Origin: Pseudomonadota bacterium
GTDB taxonomy: Bacteria > Myxococcota_A > UBA796 > SXON01
Length of the DNA: 54,050 bases
Assembly: GCA_030685065.1 (NCBI GenBank)
Contig: JAUXQH010000081.1
Location: 1 to 54,050 of the forward strand
Direction of reading: 5' to 3'
Shown here: positions 16,730-25,570 of the stretch, piece by piece
Layout of the letters: every line of letters starts with the position of its first letter
How positions within the stretch are numbered: the stretch's first letter is position 1
Program-made: the position numbers and the translations under genes
The notes under the pieces: model-generated
What the model saw: the letters and a program-made list of their open reading frames with translations, nothing else
Told to the model about the DNA's origin: nothing
The model's database searches: none

Positions 16730-17485
16730 ATGTACGCAGTCGTCCAGTACAAACCACGCCGCGGCGCCCGCAACTCCAACCTTGCTGCGCTGGCTACCCT
16801 GTCGGCCCAGGCGCTGCAAGGCGGAGCGAAGGTGTTGGTCCTGCCAGAGATGGCGGCCACCGGCTATCGGTTCCCCAACCCCGAGGCGATCCGGCCGATG
16901 TCGGAGGCGCCCAAGGGGCCGACCTTCCGCACGTTCGCTCCGCTCGCGCGCCAGTACAAGGCGCACGTGGTGGTGGGCTTCGTCGAGGATTACGAGGGCC
17001 GGCTCTTCAACTCCGCGCTGGTCATCAACGCCGAGGGCCGGCTCGAGGCGCTCTACCGCAAGCGCCTCCTCTACATCGACGATCACACCTGGGCGAGCCC
17101 CGGCGACCTTCCGTATCCGCAGTTCACCACCCCCTACGGCACCGCCACGGTGGGGATCTGCATGGATATCAACGATCCCCGGTTCATCACCCACATCCGT
17201 CGCACGCGGCCGGACATCGTGTGCTTTCCCACCAACTGGGTGGACGAGGGCACGGACATCCAGAAGTACTGGGCGAACCAGCTCCGCGGCTGGAACGGCA
17301 CGCTGGTGGCTGCCGATCGTTGGGGAGAGGAAGACGGCGTGGGCTTCGCCGGGCGATCCGCGGTGATGCGCCGCGGCGAGACCATCGTGAGCGGCCCCGC
17401 CGAGGGGGACGGCTGGTGGTCCGCTCCCTTCGTGAAGGAGCCGGCGCCCGCGCCCGCTCCGGTTCGGACGCCGGCCGCCGAGTAG
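16730..17485 (+). CDS. Carbon-nitrogen hydrolase (nitrilase superfamily)
   Basis: 251 residues. All three catalytic residues of the superfamily are in place: Glu40 in LPEMAATGY, Lys111 in YRKRLLY and Cys144 in GICMDIN. Members hydrolyse nitriles or amides (for example omega-amidase or N-carbamoyl amidohydrolase types), and the exact substrate is open. ATG 16730 is chosen because the fold starts there (MYAVVQYKP); the frame is open to 16634, but the extra residues are not family-like. The C-terminal Pro/Ala tail is low-complexity. It diverges from the frameshifted FG-GAP gene and converges on the SDR gene. Confidence 0.88.
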   Translation: MYAVVQYKPRRGARNSNLAALATLSAQALQGGAKVLVLPEMAATGYRFPNPEAIRPMSEAPKGPTFRTFAPLARQYKAHVVVGFVEDYEGRLFNSALVINAEGRLEALYRKRLLYIDDHTWASPGDLPYPQFTTPYGTATVGICMDINDPRFITHIRRTRPDIVCFPTNWVDEGTDIQKYWANQLRGWNGTLVAADRWGEEDGVGFAGRSAVMRRGETIVSGPAEGDGWWSAPFVKEPAPAPAPVRTPAAE

Positions 17486-17535
17486 CTGGCCGCCGCGCCG
17501 CGCCTCCCGGGATGATCCCCGGATGAACCCCCGGA

Positions 17536-18648
17536 TCACCGCCCCCCGAAGTCCTTCTCCTTCGCGTAGCGCGCGATCCGCTCGACATAGTCGAACACCG
17601 ACGGCGCGCCGCGTCCGAGGTGGAGTCGGAGGTTCGTCGTGTCGAACAGCGGGTTGCCGCGGAAATACGGGAGGTAAGCCGACCCGCCGCGGAGGATGCG
17701 GCGCCCGCGCTTCGTGAGGGAGAGCGGCCGCCGGATCACGGGGCGCACCCACCGGAGGTAGAAGTCGGGGTCGATCGTGCGGAGCGGGGGGCGGTCCAGG
17801 AGCTCGGCGAAGCGGGCCCCGAGCGCGTCCACGCGCGGGGCGTCGTCCCCGGCGGTGAGGTGGAAGCAGGACCCGATCGTCGCGGGGGTACGACGGAGCG
17901 CGACCAGGGCGTCGGCCACGAAGTCGACCGGCACGATGTCGACGAGCGTGTCGGCGCGCCCCGGGAACAGCCGCCACCAGCCACGCGCGTACAGCATGAG
18001 CGGCCAGTACAGGACGTTGAAGGACTCGGTGGCGCCGGTCTCGCTGTCGCCCACGATGATCGAGGGGCGGTGGATCGCGACGGGCAGCCCCTCCGCGATG
18101 GCCGCGCGCACGTGCCCCTCGGCCTGGCACTTCGACCACTCGTAGCTGTTGCGGAAGCCCTGACCGACATCGGCCTCCGTCTCGAGCACGCGCCCCGCGC
18201 GGTCCCCCGCGACGTAGGCGGTGCTCACGTGGTCGTGGCGGAGAAGGCGCCCACGATCGGCGAGGCGCCGCGCCAGGGCGAGCATCGCGCGCGTGCTGTC
18301 GATGTTCTCGCCCGCCGCCTTCTCCTGGGGCATGTCGAAGCGCACGGAGGCGGCCGAGTGGATCAGCGAGGTGACCTCCGCGTCCACGCGGTCCCGGTCC
18401 CCGTCGGAGAGGCCGAGGCCGGGCGCCGAGACGTCTCCGCGCACCACATCGAGGCGCGAGGGGTCGACGCCGGGCACCCGCGCCCGAAGGGCGTCCCGAC
18501 GCTCGAGGAGATGCGCGTCGTCCTTCGCGCGGACCAGGGCGAGCACGCGCGTGTCGGGCTCGGCGAGCAGGCGGGGGAGGAGGGAGGTGCCGACGTGGCC
18601 GGTGGCGCCCGTGAGCAGGACGGTGCCGGTCGGCGCGCGCGTGGTCAC
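17536..18648 (-). CDS. Extended SDR family NAD(P)-binding protein (thioester-reductase-like)
   Basis: 370 residues. The N-terminus is the extended-SDR glycine motif TGATGHVG, followed by Ser142 (HVSTAYVAG) and the catalytic pair Tyr169/Lys173 in YEWSK. The pattern around STAYVAGD and the C-terminal substrate domain are most like fatty-acyl/thioester reductases and related NAD-dependent epimerases. GTG 18648 is taken as start because it overlaps the TGA of the upstream CAP gene in a GTGA quartet; upstream in-frame sequence is low-complexity Arg-rich. Third gene of a DUF2505-CAP-SDR operon. An acyl substrate is an inference. Confidence 0.82.
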   Translation of the reverse strand: MTTRAPTGTVLLTGATGHVGTSLLPRLLAEPDTRVLALVRAKDDAHLLERRDALRARVPGVDPSRLDVVRGDVSAPGLGLSDGDRDRVDAEVTSLIHSAASVRFDMPQEKAAGENIDSTRAMLALARRLADRGRLLRHDHVSTAYVAGDRAGRVLETEADVGQGFRNSYEWSKCQAEGHVRAAIAEGLPVAIHRPSIIVGDSETGATESFNVLYWPLMLYARGWWRLFPGRADTLVDIVPVDFVADALVALRRTPATIGSCFHLTAGDDAPRVDALGARFAELLDRPPLRTIDPDFYLRWVRPVIRRPLSLTKRGRRILRGGSAYLPYFRGNPLFDTTNLRLHLGRGAPSVFDYVERIARYAKEKDFGGR

Positions 18649-19700
18649 GCCTCGGTCCGACGGCGCCGCAGCCCCGCCAGGGCGACGAGGACGCCGACGG
18701 CGCCGAACGCGCCGTGCGCGGGGCCGATGGGCGCGGCTGCGCAGCCGACGAGCGCGAGGTCGTCCATCATGGCGCCCTCGAGATCCTCTTCGGGGATGTC
18801 CCCGAACAGGCCGCCCTTGGGCGCCTGGAGCGGCTCCCAATCCTCGCCGTCACAGTCGCCCACGAGCCAGCTGCCCTCTTCCGGGAAGGTGCCCGTCGCG
18901 CCCGCCGCTGTCTCCCAGTAGACGTACCAGCCGCGGCAGCCCTCCGCCGCGTCCGTCTCGCCGGCCGGCTCCGCCGCCTCGATGGCGAGCGAGTAGATGC
19001 CCAGCTCCGGCGCGCCGAACGCCAGGACCATGTCGGCCTCGACGCCGTCGATCACCAGCTCGAGGGTGACCGGCGCGTCCGTATCTCCCCAGTCCGCCCG
19101 CCAGGTCCCGCTTCCGTCATCGACGGCCATGCGCACCGGAGGCGTACCCTCGCCGAGGGTGCCCGCGGCGAAGTCCTGGGTGAGGTACACGCCGGAGACG
19201 CCGGGGCCCATCTCGTTGTAGTCGGCCGACTGGATGTTCGCGCGGTGGCCCGAGGAGCACATCCACATGCTCATCACGGCATAGCGGGCGTCGGCCACGC
19301 CCATGGCGATGTTCTCGCCGATGTAGCCGGTCTCCGTGTAGTAGCGGGCGACGCGGGTACCGAAGTCCTCGTTCGAGCCGTCACAGCTCTCGTGCTGGAA
19401 GCAGTCGTTCTGCTCCATCTGCTCCGAGTGCCAGCGGGAGACCTCGGTCAGGTCGAGGTCGATGTACAGCGGGGCCTTGGGGGACTGCTCCCCCGGCTCG
19501 AAGTCGTCGTAGCTGCAGCCCGCGCCCTGGTATTCGTTCTCGAACTCCTCCGGGGCCACGCGGGCCGCGTTGGTCCAGAGCAGGAGCTGGCGTTCGGCCT
19601 GGGTCGGGAAGCCGTCGACCGGGACGCCGTACCCCGCCCCGCCCAAGCCCTCGGCGAGCGCGGGGCCGGTGAGGAACAGGGCGAGGGACACGAGTTCCAT
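18645..19700 (-). CDS. CAP/SCP-domain secreted protein with MYXO-CTERM tail
   Basis: 351 residues. Residues 1-17 form an uncharged signal peptide (LVSLALFLTGPALA). The CAP domain (about 35-170) shows LLLWTNAARVAP, SRWHSEQM, NDCFQHESCDG, GENIAMG and SGHRANI, in the order usual for bacterial SCP-like proteins. After a beta-rich middle, the last 35 residues are a MYXO-CTERM signal: a single Cys in LVGCAAAP, a hydrophobic helix (FGAVGVLVALAGL) and RRRR. Such tails are known in Myxococcota for surface sorting after export. It sits three bases after the DUF2505 gene and overlaps the SDR gene by four. Confidence 0.9.
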   Translation of the reverse strand: MELVSLALFLTGPALAEGLGGAGYGVPVDGFPTQAERQLLLWTNAARVAPEEFENEYQGAGCSYDDFEPGEQSPKAPLYIDLDLTEVSRWHSEQMEQNDCFQHESCDGSNEDFGTRVARYYTETGYIGENIAMGVADARYAVMSMWMCSSGHRANIQSADYNEMGPGVSGVYLTQDFAAGTLGEGTPPVRMAVDDGSGTWRADWGDTDAPVTLELVIDGVEADMVLAFGAPELGIYSLAIEAAEPAGETDAAEGCRGWYVYWETAAGATGTFPEEGSWLVGDCDGEDWEPLQAPKGGLFGDIPEEDLEGAMMDDLALVGCAAAPIGPAHGAFGAVGVLVALAGLRRRRTEA

Positions 19701-19703
19701 GGT

Positions 19704-20192
19704 TCAGGCTCCCGCGAGGTGGCGCCGGATGACCTCCGACGCGCGCTCGTAGCTGCGCTCGAGCTGCTCGAGCACGACCTTCTCGATGGCGCTGCCCAGC
19801 AGCGGGATCGACACCTTGATCTCGCCCTCGATGATGCGCTCGCAGCCGCCCGGCGCGGGGATCACCCGCGACGTGCCCGCGCAGCGGACCTTGTCGGGGA
19901 TCACGTCGGACAGCACCTTCCAGGAGGTGGTCATCGTGTCGTCGTCCCCCTCGACCACCTGGACGTAGGAGAAGCGGCTCGTGCCGAGCGCGCGCTGGGC
20001 CAACGCGGGGAGCTCCTTGCGCGGGGACATGCGGAGCTCGTCATAGGTGCGCGAACCGTCCCGCCGGCGCTGGACCACCACCACGTCGATCTCGCCGGCG
20101 GACGCGATCTTCTCGTCGAAGTCGGACCCGCGCGTGCCTTCCCAGTACTCGCGAGGCGAGACCGGGAAGTGATGAGAGATGCGGATCTGCAT
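19704..20192 (-). CDS. DUF2505 family protein (SRPBCC-like)
   Basis: 162 residues, no signal peptide. The opening RISHHFPVSPREYWE and the later CAGTSRVIPAPGGCERIIEGEI match DUF2505, a helix-grip (SRPBCC/START-like) family expected to bind a hydrophobic ligand in the cytoplasm. The molecular function is unknown. It is the first gene of the three-gene minus-strand operon with the CAP and SDR genes. A TACCCT hexamer ends eight bases upstream of the ATG. Confidence 0.85.
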   Translation of the reverse strand: MQIRISHHFPVSPREYWEGTRGSDFDEKIASAGEIDVVVVQRRRDGSRTYDELRMSPRKELPALAQRALGTSRFSYVQVVEGDDDTMTTSWKVLSDVIPDKVRCAGTSRVIPAPGGCERIIEGEIKVSIPLLGSAIEKVVLEQLERSYERASEVIRRHLAGA

Positions 20193-20200
20193 GGGTCGGA

Positions 20201-20206
20201 AGGGTA
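20201..20206 (-). promoter_or_regulatory. -10-like TACCCT (DUF2505 gene)
   Basis: TACCCT on the minus strand ends eight bases before ATG 20192, with no recognisable Shine-Dalgarno. The rest of the 189-base divergent gap up to 20382 holds a small dyad (GTCACC/GGTGAC near 20295-20311) and no gene. Confidence 0.35.
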
Positions 20207-20381
20207 CGGCCGACTCCGCGCTTCGGCAACCAACGGACTGTCAAGGTTGTGCAACCGAATCGAACGGTGACCCGCCCGCCGGCCTCCATGCCGCGTCACC
20301 GGCGCGGTGACCGCCGTGGTTCGGTTAGGATGCGGCCTCTCCCGCTCCCGGCTCCGCACCCGCTTCGTCCCAGAGGGCACC

Positions 20382-23300
20382 ATGTCCACGCTCCTGTTGC
20401 TCCTCGCGCTCTCGGATCGCGCGGGTGCCGTCCTGCCGCTCCCCGTCTACCCGGAGTGCGGGGAGATCGACCGCGAGGACCTGTGCCCATCCGATCTCGA
20501 CGAGGAGTGGTGGCTCATCAGCTACATCCCCGACGGCTCCCGGGAGACCGTGCGGCCCGAGGAGCTCGCGATGGGCTCCGGCAACGCCGCGGATCGCGCC
20601 TGGCGGATCACGACGGGCCGGACGGACGTGGTGCTCGCGGTCCTCGACTCGGGCGTCAACTGGGGAGAAACCCGGTACGTCAACAAGCTCCTCCTGAACG
20701 AAGGGGAGCTCCCGCTTCCCCAGCTCGCCGACGGGACGACCGCGACCACGTGGGACAGGGACAACAACGGCATCGTCAACGTCCAGGACTACTCCGAAGA
20801 CGCCCGCATCGCGATGGATGCGGGGCGTGACTTCGCGGACGATCGCCTGGACCCCTCCGATCTGCTCTTCGTGTTCTCCGACGGCGTCGACGATGACGGA
20901 AATGGCTTCGTCGACGACATCGCCGGCTGGGACTTCTTCGGGGACGACAACGATCCGTACCACGAGTACGCGGACGACTTCGGCACCCATGGCGACGGCG
21001 TCATCGAGGACATGGCGGCCGAGGGTGGGGACGAGGAGAACGGCGCGATCGGCCAGTGCCCCAACTGCGCCGTGCTGCCGGTCCGCATCGGGGACACCTT
21101 CGTCACCGACGGCAGCCGCGCGTCGATGGGCATCGCCTACGCGGTCGAGCGCGGCGCGGTCGGGGTGAACATGGCCGTCGGCGCGCTCACGAACCCGGAC
21201 CTCGCCTACGCCGCGGCCGCCTGGGCCCGGAAACAGGGGACGAGCATCATCGGCGCGGCGGGAGACGAGAACGCGTACCACCACAATTTCCCGGCCATGA
21301 TGGACGGGATTTTCTACGTGCACTCCGTGCGCTCGAACAACAACGACGAGGACAACGGGGTCTACAGCTACCTCAACTTCTTCAACTGCAACAACTACGG
21401 GCCCCGCCTCACGCTGGTGGCGGACTCCCCCGCGTGCGCCACGGGCGCGGTCGCCATCACCACGGGCACCGTGGGCCTCGTGCACTCGGCGGCGCGGGAC
21501 GCCGGCCTCGAGCTGACGGCGGACGAGGTGTACCAGGTCATCGTGACCTCGGTGGACGACGTGAACCTCTCCGCCGCGGAGGTCGAGATCTCCGCGACCT
21601 ACCCCTCCGGCGAGGGGTGGGACCCCTTCTACGGCTACGGCCGCATCAACGCCGGGCGCGCCGTCGAGCGCGTGGCCGCCGGCGACATCCCGCCCACGAT
21701 GGACGTGTCGAGCCCCGGCTGGTTCGAGACGATCGATCCGGGCGTCGGCTCGCTGGACATCCGGGGGTACGTGTCGGCCGATCGGGCGGCATCCTACACC
21801 TACACGGTCGCGTACGGCCTCGGCGACGATCCGCGCAACTGGCTCCCGCTCGCGGAGGGCTCGGGCACGTCGCGCTTCGAGGGCACGCTGGCGACGCTCG
21901 ATCTGTCGACGCTCGACACGGCGGCCATGCTCGAGGCCGACCGCAACGAGACGATCCTCGAGCGCATGGACCGCGTGTTCGCCCCCGCCGTGACCGTGCG
22001 GGTGCGCGTCACCGACGCCGAGGGGCGGATCGGAGAGACCCGCAAGACGTTCTTCGTCTACCCCGACCCCGACACGGTCGCGGGCTTTCCCATCGACCTC
22101 GGGAGCTCCGGCGAGTCCTCTCCGCTCGTGGCGGACCTCGACGACGACGGCGTGTTCGAGGTCGTCATCGCGGACTCCTCGGGAAACGTGCACGCCTTCA
22201 CCGGCACCGGCCAGGAGCTCGACGGGTGGCCCGTCCAGACCGCCGTGAGCCCGAAGTTCCACGCGAGCTCGCCGGTGTTCACCTCCGGCGAGCTGCCCCC
22301 CCTTCACGACGGCATGATCGCCACCGCCGCGGTGGGTGACCTCGATGGGGACGGATCGCCCGAGGTGTTCGTCGGCACCGGGACCGGCGCCGTGTACGCG
22401 TGGCATGCCGACGGATCCCCCGTCCTCGGCTACCCGGTCCAGATCGTCGGGCGCACGCCGCAGGAATTCGACACCGACCATGTGTACGACAACGGCATCG
22501 CGGGCGCGCCCACGCTCTACGATCTGGACGGGGACGGCACGCAGGAGGTCATCGTGGCCGCGATGGACCAGCGGCTCTACGTCTGGGACCAGGCCGGGGA
22601 GCCCTGGGGGCCGTACCCCATCGACGTGTGCGCGCCCGAGCTCTGCGGGGACGCCGGCACGCGGATCATCGCGAGCCCGGCCATCGGCGATGTCGACAAC
22701 GACGGGGAGGTCGAGATCGGCATCGGTACGAACGAGACGGTGAGCGGGGGCAACTCCTCCATCAGCTACCTGTTCGACGCGGTGAGCGGCGTGGCGGAAG
22801 ACGGTTGGCCGCTCATCGAAGGCGGCCTGATCAACGAGGCGGGCCTGCTGCCGATCGTGGGCGAGGGCCACCCCGCGTCGATGGCCTTCGCGGACCTCGA
22901 CGGCGACGGTGACCTCGAGATCTCCTCGGCAGTCATGCTCGGGCAGACCCCGCTGTACCACCACGACGGCACGGTCGCCCGGGACCTGTCGTATGTCTCG
23001 TCGAGCTTCGGCGAGGGCAGCAACACGAACCAGCCCAGCTTCGTGCAGATGACGAACAACCCCGGCTTCGGCGACATGACGGGGGACGGCGTGCCCGAGT
23101 ACATCATGGCCGGCGCGGGCGCGTACTACCTCATCGCGCTCCCGCTCATCACCGCGATCGACTGGCAGAACGTCGTGGGCGCGTGGGACGGCGTCACCGG
23201 CGAGCACCTCCCGGGGTGGCCGCGCCAGATCGAGGACCTCCAGTTCCTCGTCGCGCCCGCCATCGCCGACCTCGACGGGGACGACAAGGCCGAGGCCGTC

Positions 23301-23702
23301 ATGGGCAGCGCCGGGTACCTCCTGCACGCCTGGGACGCAGCGGGGATCGAGCCGGAAGGGTGGCCCAAGTTCACCGGGAACTGGATCCTCGGGAGCCCGG
23401 CGGTCGGCGACATCGACGGCGACGGCTACCTCGAGGTCGTGGTCTCCACGCGTGAAGGCAAGCTCTTCGCCTGGCACACCAAGGGCCACGCGGACCAGGC
23501 GATCGGCTGGCAGAGCATCCACCACGATCCGGCGAACACCGGCAACTACGAGACACCGCTCGCCACGCAGGCGGGCCCTCCTCCGACTGTCGAGGAGATC
23601 CCGCAGGGCTGCTGCAAGGGCGGCGACAAGGCCTCCCTCCTCTGGCTCGCGCCGCTCGGCCTGCTCGTGCGCCGCCGCCGCTCGGCCGGAGGGCGCGAAT
23701 GA
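20382..23702 (+). CDS. Inactive subtilase-fold (S8) protein with FG-GAP repeats and MYXO-CTERM tail
   Basis: 1106 residues. A short signal (STLLLLLALSDRAGA) lacks a basic residue before the hydrophobic stretch. The S8 fold keeps Asp89 (VLAVLDSGVNW) and His203 (FGTHGDG). The oxyanion Asn region reads GAAGDEN with Asp295, and the serine motif GTSMAAP reads ATGAVAI with Gly355 at the Ser site. From about residue 560 come FG-GAP/VCBS repeats (DLDDDGVFEV, DLDGDGSPEV, DVDNDGEVEI, DIDGDGYLEV). The end is MYXO-CTERM: GCCKGGD, a helix and RRRR. It is probably a surface binding protein rather than a protease. ATG 20382 follows AGAGGG; its stop overlaps tyrS as ATGA. Confidence 0.85.
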   Translation: MSTLLLLLALSDRAGAVLPLPVYPECGEIDREDLCPSDLDEEWWLISYIPDGSRETVRPEELAMGSGNAADRAWRITTGRTDVVLAVLDSGVNWGETRYVNKLLLNEGELPLPQLADGTTATTWDRDNNGIVNVQDYSEDARIAMDAGRDFADDRLDPSDLLFVFSDGVDDDGNGFVDDIAGWDFFGDDNDPYHEYADDFGTHGDGVIEDMAAEGGDEENGAIGQCPNCAVLPVRIGDTFVTDGSRASMGIAYAVERGAVGVNMAVGALTNPDLAYAAAAWARKQGTSIIGAAGDENAYHHNFPAMMDGIFYVHSVRSNNNDEDNGVYSYLNFFNCNNYGPRLTLVADSPACATGAVAITTGTVGLVHSAARDAGLELTADEVYQVIVTSVDDVNLSAAEVEISATYPSGEGWDPFYGYGRINAGRAVERVAAGDIPPTMDVSSPGWFETIDPGVGSLDIRGYVSADRAASYTYTVAYGLGDDPRNWLPLAEGSGTSRFEGTLATLDLSTLDTAAMLEADRNETILERMDRVFAPAVTVRVRVTDAEGRIGETRKTFFVYPDPDTVAGFPIDLGSSGESSPLVADLDDDGVFEVVIADSSGNVHAFTGTGQELDGWPVQTAVSPKFHASSPVFTSGELPPLHDGMIATAAVGDLDGDGSPEVFVGTGTGAVYAWHADGSPVLGYPVQIVGRTPQEFDTDHVYDNGIAGAPTLYDLDGDGTQEVIVAAMDQRLYVWDQAGEPWGPYPIDVCAPELCGDAGTRIIASPAIGDVDNDGEVEIGIGTNETVSGGNSSISYLFDAVSGVAEDGWPLIEGGLINEAGLLPIVGEGHPASMAFADLDGDGDLEISSAVMLGQTPLYHHDGTVARDLSYVSSSFGEGSNTNQPSFVQMTNNPGFGDMTGDGVPEYIMAGAGAYYLIALPLITAIDWQNVVGAWDGVTGEHLPGWPRQIEDLQFLVAPAIADLDGDDKAEAVMGSAGYLLHAWDAAGIEPEGWPKFTGNWILGSPAVGDIDGDGYLEVVVSTREGKLFAWHTKGHADQAIGWQSIHHDPANTGNYETPLATQAGPPPTVEEIPQGCCKGGDKASLLWLAPLGLLVRRRRSAGGRE

Positions 23703-24826
23703 ACGCGATCGACATCCTGAAGGAGCGCGGCTTCTTCAACCAGTGCACCGACGAGGACGCGCTTCGCAAGCTGATGGACGAGGGGCCGGTGACCTTCTAC
23801 GTCGGCTTCGACCCCACGTCCGACAGCCTCCACGTCGGGCACCTCGTGCAGGTCATGGCGATGGCGAACCTGTACCGCGCCGGGCACGTGCCCATCCCCG
23901 TGGTCGGCGGCGGCACCGTGCAGGTGGGGGACCCGAGCTTCAAGGACGAGACGCGCGAGCTGCTCACGCCCGAGCGCATGGAGGCCAACAAGGCGAAGAT
24001 CGGCGCCCAGCTCGCGAAGTTCGCGCCGGGAACGCTGGTCGACAACGCCGACTGGCTCACCAAGCTCAACTATATCGAGTTCATCCGCGACATCGGCCGC
24101 CACTTCTCCGTCAACGTGATGGTGAAGGCGGACAGCATGAGGCAGCGCCTCGAGCGCGGGCAGGGCCTGTCCTTCCTCGAGTTCAACTACCCCCTGCTCC
24201 AGGCCTACGATTTCCTCGAGCTCTACCGGCGCCACGGCTGCCGGCTCCAGGTGGGCGGCGGCGATCAGTGGTTCAACATCATCAGCGGGGCCGATCTCAT
24301 CCGGCGGGTGGAGGGGGGGAGCGCCTACGGCCTCACGACCCCGCTGCTCACGACGGCCTCGGGCGCGAAGATGGGGAAGACCGTGGCCGGCGCGGTGTGG
24401 CTCGACGCCGAGAAGGTCTCGCCGTTCGACTACAGCCAATACTGGTACAATTGCGACGATCGGGACGTGGAGAAGTTCCTCAAGCTGTTCACCTTCCTCC
24501 CGCTCGAGCAGATCGAGGCGGCCGTGAAGGGCGACATCCGGGCGGCCAAGCGGCTGCTCGCGGACGAAGCGACCGCCATCGTGCACGGACGCGACGTGCT
24601 GGTGCCCGAGTACGCGGCCGACCTGCCGGCGCTCGTGCTCGATCTGCTCGTCGCGGGCGGCCTCGCCAAGAGCAAGGGAGAGGCGCGGCGCCTCATCGAC
24701 AACGGCGGCATCGCGGTCGACTCCGAGAAGATCACCTCCTACGACGCGGTGATGATGGAGCCGGGCCTGCTCAAGGCGGGCAAGAAGCGCGCGGTCGCCA
24801 TCGTCCGCGCGGCACCGGCCGAGTGA
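23699..24826 (+). CDS. tyrS: Tyrosyl-tRNA synthetase
   Basis: 375 residues, slightly shorter than the usual 400-430. It charges tRNA-Tyr with tyrosine. The class I signatures are HVGH (45-48), YVGFDPT at the tyrosine pocket, GGGDQWFNI and KMGKT in place of KMSKS; the C-terminal S4-like domain carries SKGEARRLIDNGGI and VNSEK-like residues. The usual GGATG loop reads GGGTVQVGDP, a small departure. The start overlaps the preceding surface-protein stop by four bases (ATGA), an odd operon partner. A methyltransferase-like gene begins at its stop. Confidence 0.95.
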   Translation: MNAIDILKERGFFNQCTDEDALRKLMDEGPVTFYVGFDPTSDSLHVGHLVQVMAMANLYRAGHVPIPVVGGGTVQVGDPSFKDETRELLTPERMEANKAKIGAQLAKFAPGTLVDNADWLTKLNYIEFIRDIGRHFSVNVMVKADSMRQRLERGQGLSFLEFNYPLLQAYDFLELYRRHGCRLQVGGGDQWFNIISGADLIRRVEGGSAYGLTTPLLTTASGAKMGKTVAGAVWLDAEKVSPFDYSQYWYNCDDRDVEKFLKLFTFLPLEQIEAAVKGDIRAAKRLLADEATAIVHGRDVLVPEYAADLPALVLDLLVAGGLAKSKGEARRLIDNGGIAVDSEKITSYDAVMMEPGLLKAGKKRAVAIVRAAPAE

Positions 24827-25548
24827 TGCCGCCGGTACGGCGCGAGGACGCGCTTTTTTCCTGGTTCGAGCGAATCAACGGGCCGGTGTGGGGTGATGTC
24901 CTCGACGCGGGGACGGGCGCCCACTCCCTCGGCTGGGTCGGGTCGCTCCCGGCGCGGTCGGTCACCGCCGTCACCGTCGAGGCCTGGCGCATGGCCGGCC
25001 TGGCAGAGGTGGCCCCGGAGGCGCGCGTGGTCCTCGGGGAGTGGACCGACCCGACCCTGCTCCACGGCGAGTCCTTCGACCAGGTGCTGGTCGACTACGT
25101 CATCGGCGCGATCGACGGCCACGCGCCCTTCTTCCAGTACGGCTTCCTCGAGCGTCTGAGGCCCCACGTGCGCGGCCGCGTCTACCTCGTCGGCCTCGAG
25201 CCCCAGCCGCGCGACGGCGGCGTGCTCGACGAGGTCTGCCGGGTGCGGGACGCCTGCATCCTCCTCGCGGGGCACCGCTGCTACCGCGAGTACCCGCGCA
25301 CGCTCGTGGCGGAGTGGCTCGAGCGCACGGGCTACCGCGTCATCGACACGAAGGACTTCCCCAACCGCGTCGGGCCGCGCTTCGTGAACGGGCAGCTCGA
25401 CGTGGCGATGCGGAAGGTGCCGCTGTTCCGGGACCCCGCGCTGCGCGTCGCGATGGAGAACACCATCGCCGACGTGAGGGCCCGCGCGCTCGATCTGGGC
25501 GAGGTGACCTGGGGCGCGGACTACGTGATCGCCGCGGACGTGGGGTAG
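24826..25548 (+). CDS. SAM-dependent methyltransferase-like protein
   Basis: 240 residues. The motif VLDAGTGAHSLGWVGSL fits the glycine-rich SAM loop (motif I), and FDQVLVDYVIGAID fits motif IV of class I methyltransferases. The C-terminal half carries Arg/Pro-rich loops and no further recognised domain. The substrate is unknown. The start is ATG 24826, whose A is the last base of the tyrS TGA; GTG 24823 is an equal alternative. Coupling to tyrS suggests co-expression, but a role in tRNA or ribosome modification is only a guess. Confidence 0.65.
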   Translation: MPPVRREDALFSWFERINGPVWGDVLDAGTGAHSLGWVGSLPARSVTAVTVEAWRMAGLAEVAPEARVVLGEWTDPTLLHGESFDQVLVDYVIGAIDGHAPFFQYGFLERLRPHVRGRVYLVGLEPQPRDGGVLDEVCRVRDACILLAGHRCYREYPRTLVAEWLERTGYRVIDTKDFPNRVGPRFVNGQLDVAMRKVPLFRDPALRVAMENTIADVRARALDLGEVTWGADYVIAADVG

Positions 25549-25570
25549 TCGTGGCGCGGGGCTCGGGCGG

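Noticed and set aside
20325..23525. A 1066-codon open frame antisense to the pseudo-subtilase gene
   Set aside because: The plus strand encodes recognisable S8 and FG-GAP motifs; the antisense product is low-complexity Arg/Val/Asp with no start signal.
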